DNA of 64,000 nucleotides, taken from contig DATNQD010000087.1 of NCBI GenBank assembly GCA_036702865.1, positions 310,001 through 374,000 on the forward strand, read 5' to 3'. The notes below the pieces were generated by a model, which made no database searches, was not told the DNA's origin, and was given only the letters and a program-made list of their open reading frames with translations. The position numbers and the translations under genes were made by a program. Below, one piece after another: positions 56,242 through 64,000 of the stretch (positions are counted from its first letter, which is position 1; every line of letters starts with the position of its first letter). This DNA is from Trichocoleus sp. (GTDB lineage Bacteria; Cyanobacteriota; Cyanobacteriia; Elainellales; Elainellaceae).

Positions 56242-56346
56242 GCGAGAACAGGGGGACGGGGGAGAAGATTTTTGATCAGGAATCTCATATCGCTCAAATG
56301 CTGTGTCCATATTCCGCTCACCCAGCCCCTACTCGCTGTCCCCTGC

Positions 56347-57948
56347 TTAATCCTCAGTCAGTTTGAGCAGCTTTTCATCAATCTGGCGTAGCTGATCGCG
56401 CACCAGTTCTTCAGAGAGAATGCCCTGTCGGACTGCGTTGTTCAATGCCCCTTTTTCAACAAGCAGTAAGCGGCGGTAGATGCCATTGAGCCGGGAGGAG
56501 TTAGCTAACCCGATCGTCGTATCAATCGTCCACTGGTTGTACAAATCACGCAGGCGCTTTTCTGCTTTGGCAATCTGAATCTGGTAGGTCGATCGCATTT
56601 CCTCATAAATCGCTTTGGGAAGGACGCCTGACTTCAGCATACCGTCAAGTTCATCTTGAGCCGCTTTCGCAGTAATTAGCTGTGCCCGCAGTTCTTCTGT
56701 TTTTTGTTGGGCAGGCGAGAAAGCCGTAAGTTTGAGGCGTTTCACAATCCAGGGAAGGCTGAGCCCTTGAACCACCAGCGAGAGCAAGACCGCTCCAAAA
56801 ACGATCGTAATCAGGTAGCTGCGTCCGGGCAGACTAGTCGGCAAACTGAGCGCCAGTGCCATCGACAGAGAGCCTTTGATGTTGCCTAGAAAAAGAGTAT
56901 GCTGCCAGCGGATTGGAATGGGGCGATCGAACCAGCGCAGAATGAGTAGAAGCGGATACACTGCCAGCACACGCCCGATCTGATATGCCAGGATTGCCAG
57001 CAGAACGGTTGGAAGCGTCTGCCAGAAGGGAAGCAACTCGACCTCGACCCCAATCAACAAAAAAATGAAGGTATTGACGCCAAACCCGGCATATTCCCAA
57101 AAGCTATAGAGCGTCACCCGGTTGGAGGCAGAGACCCGGCGAGACAGCCCCACATTTCCCACCATTAAGCCAGCCACCACAACAGCCACCACGCCCGACA
57201 CATGCAACAGATGCCCGACCTGAAAGGCTCCCAGCGCCAATGCCACCGTTAACAGAATGCTAGTCAGGTTATCTTCTGACCGGGAGAAAAAAGCTGCTCC
57301 TAAGTAGCCCAACACTAGCCCGACTGCCGTTCCGCCCAGAATCACAACGAATAATTCTTGAATGCCATGACTTAAAGTGACTGAGCCCGTTTCGTATGAC
57401 TGCAAGATCAGGTTAAACAGCACCAGTGCCACACCGTCATTAAACAGGCTCTCTCCTTCAACGATCGTCGTTAACCGGGAGGGAACAGCGACTTCCTTGA
57501 AGACAGCGATCACAGAAACCGTATCGGTAATCGCAAGAATAACGCCCAACAAAAGAGCCGGTGTCCAGGCTAGACCTAAGGCAAACTTTAGCCCAACGGC
57601 AGTCACGCCTGCGGCAATTGCCACACCTGGCCCCGCTAACAGCGAAATTGGCTTAATCGTGCTGCGAAGCCGACTGATGTCGGTGTTAATGGCTGCCTCA
57701 AACAGGAGAATTGGCAAAAACAAATTGAGAATGAGGGAGGAGTCTAAGCCAACGCGATCGGGAATGAAATTGGTAATAGCTAGACCTGCTAACACCAACC
57801 CAGTTACATAAGGAATGCGGAACCAGCGAGACAAGAGAGCAACGCCTGTCGCTACCAGAAGCAGGAGGATCCAACTGATGACAAGTTCTTCAATGCTGCC
57901 TTGGGAGGGGAAGTTGACTTGCTGAATACTGGCAAGTACGGAATGCAT
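56347..57948 (-). CDS. CPA1-family Na+/H+ antiporter
   Basis: 533 residues from the ATG at 57948. About 12-13 helices occupy residues 20-420, with the transport motif in EGESLFNDGVALVLF (Asn-Asp pair) near 165 and RIPYVTGLVLAGLAI at the start. The last 110 residues are a cytoplasmic helical tail. The family exchanges Na+ or K+ for H+ across the plasma or thylakoid membrane. It follows cobB by 12 bases and is probably on the same message, though no functional link is evident. Confidence 0.9.
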   Translation of the reverse strand: MHSVLASIQQVNFPSQGSIEELVISWILLLLVATGVALLSRWFRIPYVTGLVLAGLAITNFIPDRVGLDSSLILNLFLPILLFEAAINTDISRLRSTIKPISLLAGPGVAIAAGVTAVGLKFALGLAWTPALLLGVILAITDTVSVIAVFKEVAVPSRLTTIVEGESLFNDGVALVLFNLILQSYETGSVTLSHGIQELFVVILGGTAVGLVLGYLGAAFFSRSEDNLTSILLTVALALGAFQVGHLLHVSGVVAVVVAGLMVGNVGLSRRVSASNRVTLYSFWEYAGFGVNTFIFLLIGVEVELLPFWQTLPTVLLAILAYQIGRVLAVYPLLLILRWFDRPIPIRWQHTLFLGNIKGSLSMALALSLPTSLPGRSYLITIVFGAVLLSLVVQGLSLPWIVKRLKLTAFSPAQQKTEELRAQLITAKAAQDELDGMLKSGVLPKAIYEEMRSTYQIQIAKAEKRLRDLYNQWTIDTTIGLANSSRLNGIYRRLLLVEKGALNNAVRQGILSEELVRDQLRQIDEKLLKLTED

Positions 57949-57960
57949 GGGCAATGAGGA

Positions 57961-59400
57961 TTAGGAGTTAGGAACGAAGGGGAGAGCGCTGGCTTGGGTA
58001 AACCGGGTACAGGCTTCCAGGAAGCGGTAAGGAATTTGAGGGGTTGCCCCCCAGTGGAGATGAACGTAGGAGGCTTGAAGCTGATGGCACTGCCAGCCTT
58101 CCGGTGGGATCGATCGATCGGCATCATAGTTTTGCAGCAGGTAAAGCGGGTTTGTTGGCAGTTGGGTTAGCTGCGATCGGTGAAACTCATGCCCCCAAAC
58201 GATCGATCCTTTGGGTAGAAGCAGGCTTTCCTGTTGCGCCGTTGCTCGCCGATAACCCAGCGTCAGCCGTTTGCCCATTTGGGCTACCGTTGGCAAAACA
58301 CCAACCATCTCGAAGGACTGGTCTGAAAAATCTGTAATTTGCTGACTCAAGTACATCAGCCCACCACATTCCGCATAGGTTGGCATCCCAGACAAAACTG
58401 CCGATCGCACCGCTGCTCTTGCCCGTCGATTTTCACTCAGTTCTGCAGCAAACACTTCTGGGAAACCGCCCCCAAAGTACAGCCCACTCACATTTTCGGG
58501 CAGGGCTTCTGCCAAAGGACTCCAAAGCAACAACTCTGCCCCCAATGCCTCCAGCAGTTCTAAATTATCCGCGTAGTAGAAGCTAAAGGCGCGATCGAAC
58601 GCAACTGCAATTCTGGGTTTTTGGTCGGCAAAATTGCGAGAGAGCAGGGAATCAGGTCTGACAGAAGAATTTTCTTTCCCCTTCTCTGTTTCTCTGTACC
58701 CTGTTTCTCTGTACCCGGTTTCTCTGTACCCTGCTAAAAGCGGCAATAGCCTCGCCCAATCAAAACAGACTTCCGCCAAACTCGCCAACTGATCGATCAA
58801 TCCTTCCATCTCTGGCAGTTCCGCTGTGGGCACCAGTCCAAGGTGACGATCGGGAATCGTGATTTCTGCCTGGCGATGCAACACTCCCAAAATTGGGATA
58901 TTTAGCGGTTCCAGTGCTGTTTTCAGCAGGTCGAGGTGACGATCGCTGCCAACCCGGTTCAAGATGATGCCAGCGAACTCCAGCCTTGGATCAAACGATC
59001 GATAACCATGAACGATCGCCGCAACCGAGCGAGAAAGGCGGCTACAGTCTAGCACCAGCAAAATCGGCCGATGCAGCAGCCGAGCAATATGCGCTGTGCT
59101 TGCCCAGTCTGAGGCTCCAGTTGCTCCGTCAAATAAGCCCATGACGCCCTCAATCAGAGCATAGTCAGCAGATTGGGCATGACGCTGAAAGCAATCACAA
59201 ACGTAGGTTTCTGAGGTCAGTAACGGATCAAGGGTGCGGCAGGCACGTCCGGTAACATAGCGGTGAAACATCGGATCGATGTAATCTGGACCCACCTTAA
59301 ACGACTGCACTGATGCCCCCCGCCGCCGTAATGCTGCCAGCAAAGCCAGGGTTATTGTCGTTTTACCTACACCGCTCCGATCGCCTGCAATTACAACCAT
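57961..59400 (-). CDS. cobB: Cobyrinate a,c-diamide synthase
   Basis: 479 residues. Amidates the a and c side chains of cobyrinate with ATP and glutamine in cobalamin synthesis. The N-terminal P-loop domain has GDRSGVGKTTITLAL and FKVGPDYIDP; the C-terminal class I amidotransferase has YAECGGLMYLS (nucleophile Cys) and later SYVHLHW. Between them, residues about 226-247 hold three copies of the pentapeptide GYRET, from a perfect 15-base tandem repeat at 58688-58732, then a charged linker. The product supports the same pathway as cbiX. Confidence 0.93.
   Translation of the reverse strand: MVVIAGDRSGVGKTTITLALLAALRRRGASVQSFKVGPDYIDPMFHRYVTGRACRTLDPLLTSETYVCDCFQRHAQSADYALIEGVMGLFDGATGASDWASTAHIARLLHRPILLVLDCSRLSRSVAAIVHGYRSFDPRLEFAGIILNRVGSDRHLDLLKTALEPLNIPILGVLHRQAEITIPDRHLGLVPTAELPEMEGLIDQLASLAEVCFDWARLLPLLAGYRETGYRETGYRETEKGKENSSVRPDSLLSRNFADQKPRIAVAFDRAFSFYYADNLELLEALGAELLLWSPLAEALPENVSGLYFGGGFPEVFAAELSENRRARAAVRSAVLSGMPTYAECGGLMYLSQQITDFSDQSFEMVGVLPTVAQMGKRLTLGYRRATAQQESLLLPKGSIVWGHEFHRSQLTQLPTNPLYLLQNYDADRSIPPEGWQCHQLQASYVHLHWGATPQIPYRFLEACTRFTQASALPFVPNS
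58688..58732 (-). repeat. 15-base tandem repeat inside cobB
   Basis: Three copies of GTTTCTCTGTACCCT (plus-strand reading) at 58688-58702, 58703-58717 and 58718-58732; the middle copy ends in G instead of T. The unit is a multiple of three, so the reading frame is kept and copy number could change without frameshift. It encodes GYRET repeats between the two CobB domains. Confidence 0.95.
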
Positions 59401-59634
59401 CTCAAATTCCGTCTTTCATCTAATTTGCTGTTTATCGTTGAGCGTTTTATCTCTCGATGAAGACTAAGCAAATGTTCCATATTGCCATGCTTTAGACTGA
59501 AACTGAGATCCCGCAGAACTGCTATAACACAGTAGAACATAGAAGCGAAGGGATCTTGTACCTTTGTTTTCCACAGTAATTTCACAAATTTCACAATAAT
59601 TCCGCAGTAATTCTGCAGCATAAGGAGTAAAGAC

Positions 59635-60633
59635 GTGGCAGAAGCAAAGCCGACTATTTTAGTGACAGGTGGAGCCGGATATATTGGCTCTCATGCAGTC
59701 TTAGCCCTTCAACAAGCGGGTTATCAAGTGGTTGTGCTGGATAATCTGGTTTATGGGCATCGAGAACTCGTTGAATCAGTGCTTAAAGCAGAACTAGTCG
59801 TGGGTGACACAAACGATCGGGCTCTGCTCGATCATCTCTTCAGCACGCATGACATTGCTGCCGTCATGCACTTCGCTGCTTATGCCTATGTTGGCGAGTC
59901 GGTTACAGAGCCTGCGAAGTATTATCGCAACAACGTTACTGGAACACTGACTCTGCTTGAGGCAATGGTTGATGCAAATATCAAAAAATTTGTGTTCTCC
60001 TCAACCTGTGCCACGTATGGTGTGCCTAAAACTGTCCCCATTCCTGAAGATCACCCTCAAGATCCAATTAATCCCTACGGCGCTACCAAGCTGATGGTGG
60101 AGCGCATTTTGGCGGACTTTGATCCGGCTTATCAACTCAAATCCGTTTCTTTTCGCTATTTCAATGCCGCCGGAGCCGATCCCAATGGACAACTTGGGGA
60201 AGACCATGAGCCGGAAACTCACTTAATCCCGCTGATCCTGCTGACAGCGATGGGTAAGCGCGATGCTATTTCCATCTTTGGTACAGATTATCCGACTGCT
60301 GATGGAACCTGCATTCGAGATTATATCCATGTCGCTGACCTCGCTGCCGCTCACGTTCTGGGCTTAGAGTACTTGCTCAACGGGGGCGATAGCCAACTCT
60401 TCAACTTGGGCAACGGCAGCGGTTTCTCGGTGAAGGAAGTCATTGAAGCCGCCAGAGCTGTGACTGGAAAACCGATCAAAGTCATCGAGTGCGATCGTCG
60501 TCCTGGAGATCCGCCTGCATTAGTAGGGAGCAGCGCCAAAGCAAGACAAACACTCGGCTGGCAGCCCAAATACAACGACATTCACCAAATCCTTACCGAT
60601 GCCTGGAACTGGCACCAAAAGCGTCACACCTAA
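59635..60633 (+). CDS. galE: UDP-glucose 4-epimerase
   Basis: 332 residues, starting with GTG at 59635 after AAGGAG. Interconverts UDP-glucose and UDP-galactose for envelope sugars. An extended SDR: NAD-binding VTGGAGYIGSHAV at residues 9-21, SSTCATYG near 122 (catalytic Ser/Thr), NPYGATK near 147 (Tyr-x3-Lys), and RYFNAAGADP near 172. The promoter must lie in 59401-59634, shared divergently with cobB. Its stop overlaps the stop of the convergent transporter gene. Confidence 0.95.
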   Translation: MAEAKPTILVTGGAGYIGSHAVLALQQAGYQVVVLDNLVYGHRELVESVLKAELVVGDTNDRALLDHLFSTHDIAAVMHFAAYAYVGESVTEPAKYYRNNVTGTLTLLEAMVDANIKKFVFSSTCATYGVPKTVPIPEDHPQDPINPYGATKLMVERILADFDPAYQLKSVSFRYFNAAGADPNGQLGEDHEPETHLIPLILLTAMGKRDAISIFGTDYPTADGTCIRDYIHVADLAAAHVLGLEYLLNGGDSQLFNLGNGSGFSVKEVIEAARAVTGKPIKVIECDRRPGDPPALVGSSAKARQTLGWQPKYNDIHQILTDAWNWHQKRHT

Positions 60634-61583
60634 TCACCAGCCATCAGATCCCCGCTCTCTTGCCGCAGATTCTTTTCCCTTGTCCCCAATGCTGCCACAG
60701 CAACCCCACCCAAAATCACGATCGCTCCAGCAATCACCATGCCTCCCGGATTTTCCTGAAACACGATCGCCCCTAGAAAACTAGACCCCACTGGTTCTGC
60801 CAGAATTGCCAGGGTAACGAGGGTTGGCGAGACCCAACGGACTGCCCAATTGAGGCTGGTATGCCCGATCAGTTGGGGGAAGAGTGCCATCAGGAAAATA
60901 TAGCCATAAACCGGGATTGGATAGCCTGTATAAGCTGTACCAAACAACAGTGGCAACGGCAGCAGCAGGAGAGCCGCAGTGGTGTAGGTCAGGGTGATGT
61001 GATGGCTGATTGTTAACCCTCGACGTTGGGCTTCCCGCCCCAGCAAAAAATAGAGACTGACTGCCCAAGAACCGACTAACGCCAGGAAATCACCCAGTAG
61101 TGGATTGCTTGCCGTATTCGCAGTTCCCGCACCCCCGATCGCGACGAGTAATCCACCCACCAGGGTGATCAGAATGCCAACAACCGTCAGCAGACGCGGC
61201 TTCTCTCCAAACCATAGCCATGACAGTAAAGCTACCCAAACTGGATTCGTAGTTACCAGCGTTGCGGAAGCGGCGATCGAGGTATAAGACAACGAAGTAA
61301 TCCAGGTGGCAAAGTGGACTGCCAGAAATAGCCCTGCGGCGATCGAAAACAGAGCAGCAGAAGATCGGAGCGTCACGACTGAAAAGCCTCGCCAAGCAGG
61401 AATCAGTGCCAGAGCCGCTAAGGTCAGCCGAGCTGCTGCTAAAACCAAACTAAACCCCACTCCCTGTACTCCCGCCGCTTGCAGCGCCAACCGAATAAAA
61501 ATTGCGGCTGCAGAGACTGAAAAAACCCCGATCGTCAGGATAGAACCAATCTGCCACCGAGTGGGACGCGCAGAAGATGTCAT
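60630..61583 (-). CDS. EamA/DMT-family transporter
   Basis: 317 residues, ten predicted membrane helices in two EamA repeats (about 20-160 and 170-300). Typical segments are SYTSIAASATLVTTNPVWVALL and SLNWAVRWVSPTLVTLAILAEPVGSS. A small-molecule exporter or importer; substrate not predictable. Tail-to-tail with galE, overlapping by 4 bases. Confidence 0.88.
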   Translation of the reverse strand: MTSSARPTRWQIGSILTIGVFSVSAAAIFIRLALQAAGVQGVGFSLVLAAARLTLAALALIPAWRGFSVVTLRSSAALFSIAAGLFLAVHFATWITSLSYTSIAASATLVTTNPVWVALLSWLWFGEKPRLLTVVGILITLVGGLLVAIGGAGTANTASNPLLGDFLALVGSWAVSLYFLLGREAQRRGLTISHHITLTYTTAALLLLPLPLLFGTAYTGYPIPVYGYIFLMALFPQLIGHTSLNWAVRWVSPTLVTLAILAEPVGSSFLGAIVFQENPGGMVIAGAIVILGGVAVAALGTREKNLRQESGDLMAGD

Positions 61584-61667
61584 AACGAATGCGGGGGCAG
61601 GTCTAATCTACCCTAAATTAAAGTTTGAAGATTGAAGTCTGATTAAGATTCGATCGAGATTGAAACC

Positions 61668-62945
61668 TTAGCGAGGTGGACGACGACGCTGCAAAAACTC
61701 AGGAATATCAAGCCCGGGTTTTGTCCGAGGTTCTTGAGCAGGCGGAATCGAGGTTGAAGGTGGAGTCAGCGGCGATGGCGGAACCGATCGCTTCATCGGA
61801 GCAACTCTTGCTGCCTGAGCCGGAGGAGCTTGAGGCTCTGTTGAGAAGCCAGTCGCAATCACCGTAATTCTGACTTCTCCCTGGAGACGATCGTCTAACA
61901 CTGCTCCAAAAATAATATTGGCATTGGGATCAACTGCTTCGTAGATGATTTCGGCAGCAGAATTGACTTCATGCAGCGTTAAGTCATGCCCCCCAGTAAT
62001 GTTAAAGACAACCCCTTTTGCCCCATCGATCGAGGATTCTAGGAGCGGCGAGGAGATTGCTGAAGTTGCAGCTTCTCTGGCTCTCGATTTACCAGAACCC
62101 ACGCCAATGCCCATCAAGGCTGAACCTGCATCTGCCATGACTGCCCGCACATCGGCAAAGTCCACGTTGACCAAACCCGGAATTGTAATGATGTCGGAGA
62201 TGCCTTGAACCCCCTGCCGTAAGATATCATCTGCAACGCGAAAAGCTTCTTGTACTGGCGTTTGCTCAGAGATGACCGTTAACAGTTTGTCATTTGGGAT
62301 GATGATGAGCGTATCCACTCTCGACTGGAGCGCTGCGATTCCCTCATCAGCTTGAGAGGTGCGACGCTTGCCTTCAAAGGTAAAAGGACGAGTCACCACA
62401 CCCACCGTTAAAGCACCAATTTCTTTGGCAACTTCTGCGACGATCGGGGCTGCTCCTGTTCCTGTACCGCCTCCCATTCCTGCCGTAATAAATACGAGGT
62501 CAGCGTGGTCTAGGGCTGCAGCCACCTCATCGCGTGATTCTTCAGCCGCTTTTTGCCCGATCGCCGGATTTCCACCTGCGCCCAATCCACGGGTCAACTT
62601 CTGCCCAATTTGCAGGCAATTCAACGCGTCGGCATAGGTCAACGCCTGAGCATCTGTATTAATTGACCAAAACTCGACCCCTGATACCTCACTAGCAATC
62701 ATGCGGTTTACAGCATTACAGCCACCGCCACCAACCCCAATGACCTTAATTTTGGCTACGCTACTTGGCACAATCTCTCCACTCCTGGTTTCTTCGCCCA
62801 GTGCGCCTCTGACATCACGAACTTGTCCCAAGTGTACCCCAGAGTTCGTTCCAAAAGGGTTTGTCGTATTCATTGGTGTCGAAAAATTACCCTGACTTTC
62901 GTCGGGAGAATCCGTACTGTTATTTAATCTACTATTAAACGCCAT
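61668..62945 (-). CDS. ftsZ: Cell division protein FtsZ
   Basis: 425 residues. Tubulin-like GTPase that forms the division ring. The nucleotide-binding start is [19 protein letters not shown] near residue 66, the tubulin signature [16 protein letters not shown] near 155, and the T7-loop [11 protein letters not shown] near 260. A variable linker (about 370-410) precedes the conserved C-terminal peptide [13 protein letters not shown] that binds partners. An N-terminal extension of about 60 residues is rich in Asn/Ser/Asp/Thr. It follows ftsQ on the same strand after 387 bases. Confidence 0.97.
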   Translation of the reverse strand: MAFNSRLNNSTDSPDESQGNFSTPMNTTNPFGTNSGVHLGQVRDVRGALGEETRSGEIVPSSVAKIKVIGVGGGGCNAVNRMIASEVSGVEFWSINTDAQALTYADALNCLQIGQKLTRGLGAGGNPAIGQKAAEESRDEVAAALDHADLVFITAGMGGGTGTGAAPIVAEVAKEIGALTVGVVTRPFTFEGKRRTSQADEGIAALQSRVDTLIIIPNDKLLTVISEQTPVQEAFRVADDILRQGVQGISDIITIPGLVNVDFADVRAVMADAGSALMGIGVGSGKSRAREAATSAISSPLLESSIDGAKGVVFNITGGHDLTLHEVNSAAEIIYEAVDPNANIIFGAVLDDRLQGEVRITVIATGFSTEPQAPPAQAARVAPMKRSVPPSPLTPPSTSIPPAQEPRTKPGLDIPEFLQRRRPPR

Positions 62946-63332
62946 TGGGATTTAGAAACGACTGATACAAAGACTTTTCAATACCGATGATTCTAGACAA
63001 CTATAGGGTAAGTTGCGGGAAAAACCAAACAGAAATCTATGTTACTGAACAGTTTTTAGTTAAGTGAATCCCGCGACTCAGGCTATGTTTCATGCAACAA
63101 ATCGTGAACTTAATCATGTTATCCTCCCTGAGGAAGATTCTTCAATTGAATGCAGTTTTTCTGCGATCTAACTGGGATCTTATAGGGCATGAGTGATGCT
63201 AGAGATTTCTCTAGACGCAGCAAGAGAAGCAATGTCTGGGTTTAAATATTGATAATTTGGGTTCGCTCCTAATTTGAGCAAAAACACGAAGAAATCTAGT
63301 AATAAGATAACTTTTACCGATTCATTGTTTAT
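62946..63332. promoter_or_regulatory. ftsQ-ftsZ intergenic region
   Basis: 387 bases, presumably with the ftsZ promoter on minus. A near-perfect inverted repeat CTAGAGA-TT-TCTCTAG lies at 63199-63214, about 250 bases upstream of the ftsZ start. No gene seen. Confidence 0.35.
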
Positions 63333-64000
63333 TCAGGGCGTTTCTGGCTCCATTGCAGGCTGATTCTCTTCAGCAGACTGGTTTGATAAATCCGGTTCCA
63401 TGGAGGACGTTGATGAATCATCAGTTGTGCCAGCAGATACCCCAGCAGGCAAACTCGCACCAGCAATCTTGAGTAAAGGCGTATCAGGATTCGTCAGATC
63501 AATGTAGGCAACGTGAGTCAGGTCTATTTGTTTTGAAACGTCACGCATTCGATCGAGCGTCTGCAACTGCTCTGGGAACCGAGAGCTATATGAACCTAAG
63601 TGCACGGCTCCCAACTCTGTTTTCAGAATGAGGTTGGCAGGATCGCGCCAGTCTAGCTCAGAAATTTTGACCGGGCTACGGCTAATTTGTTGATAAATTG
63701 TTGCCCAGACTGCCCGCTGAGAGTCTTGAATTCCAATCAACTTTAAGGTGGGTAGAGGGCGGGAGCCATGCAGCGCCATGTAATTTTTGTAGGGAATAAT
63801 GGTTCCCCGCTCATCTAAAAATGCTGTTGGTTCCAGGCTTCCACCCGCTTGATTTGCTGGAGCAAGCGCCTCATAAACAGTTACAACCGGATAGCGTTCT
63901 TGAATCCGAATGGTGAGACTGGGCGGAAACAACCGACGCGATACAGAAGCCTCTGCAATTGGAGCCTGTGACTCCAGATGATGCACGATCGTTTCAGGAC
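63333..64000 (-). CDS. ftsQ: Cell division protein FtsQ, 5' end cut by window edge
   Basis: About 221 C-terminal residues are visible. They cover the end of the POTRA domain (VSRRLFPPSLTIRIQERYPV) and the FtsQ beta domain with ALHGSRPLPTLKLIG, SELDWRDPANLILKTELG and DLTHVAYIDLTNPDTPLLK, then a Ser/Thr/Glu-rich tail. FtsQ is a bitopic membrane protein that links the early and late divisome. An internal GTG at 63986 is not the true start because family sequence continues to base 64000. The order ftsQ-ftsZ agrees with other cyanobacteria. Confidence 0.88.
   Translation of the reverse strand, partial: PETIVHHLESQAPIAEASVSRRLFPPSLTIRIQERYPVVTVYEALAPANQAGGSLEPTAFLDERGTIIPYKNYMALHGSRPLPTLKLIGIQDSQRAVWATIYQQISRSPVKISELDWRDPANLILKTELGAVHLGSYSSRFPEQLQTLDRMRDVSKQIDLTHVAYIDLTNPDTPLLKIAGASLPAGVSAGTTDDSSTSSMEPDLSNQSAEENQPAMEPETP

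Overview
The window is a piece of a cyanobacterial chromosome. The evidence is direct: a photosystem II subunit (PsbZ), the aerobic chlorophyll cyclase AcsF, the NblS-interacting protein SipA, the C-DES cysteine/cystine lyase known from Synechocystis, cyanobacterial-type FtsZ and FtsQ, and a very high density of CGATCG/GCGATCGC (HIP1) octamers, for example at 22178-22185 and 50531-50538. Genus cannot be fixed from sequence reading alone. There is no phage, transposase, CRISPR array or plasmid-type gene. This is a housekeeping region in which genes of many pathways are interleaved in short transcription units.

Layout. 1-3.1 kb (minus): a ProA-family gene cut by the left edge, a small zinc-ribbon membrane protein, tRNA-Gly, ribH and psbZ. 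3.2-9.8 kb: a DHH-CBS-CBS-CCA tRNA nucleotidyltransferase fusion, a Nudix hydrolase, an atypical histidine kinase and serS. 10.2-14.5 kb (plus): three membrane glycosyltransferase genes that look like a lipid-linked sugar pathway. 14.6-19.4 kb (minus): a DICT-type histidine kinase lacking its phospho-acceptor His, then a rodZ-like/small protein/glutaredoxin/murE cluster. 19.9-28.3 kb: a response regulator, DUF2294, a phosphoglycerate-mutase-like phosphatase, EF-hand transaldolase, PlsC-type acyltransferase, DUF2141, NDH-2 and C-DES lyase. 28.5-35 kb: a TM0106-type RecB nuclease, an M48 protease, DUF4330, a macrodomain protein, and an 840-residue fusion of a cNMP-binding domain, a dead sigma-54-activator-type AAA domain and a polyferredoxin membrane domain. 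35-44 kb: accA, an SDR-folE pair, AI-2E transporter, ruvA, HAD hydrolase, aspS and sipA. 44-50 kb: cbiX behind a cobalamin riboswitch, marC, ychF and an AMIN-domain amidase. 50-64 kb: acsF, tRNA-fMet, a GT2 glycosyltransferase, a DUF697 GTPase, a TrkA-type protein, a CPA1 antiporter, cobB, galE, an EamA transporter, ftsZ and ftsQ (cut by the right edge).

How the genes work together. Tetrapyrrole and cobalamin metabolism recurs (cbiX with riboswitch, cobB, acsF). Envelope growth and division is the other strong theme (murE, rodZ-like, amidase, ftsQ-ftsZ, and the sugar transferases).

The points I find most worth following are the two kinases with complementary defects, the cNMP/AAA/polyferredoxin fusion, the ProA paralogue whose catalytic Cys is Val, the three-gene lipid-linked glycosylation unit behind a structured leader, two unannotated small ORFs, and in-frame 15-bp minisatellites inside cobB and the amidase gene. 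I did not find a clearly new multi-gene system.
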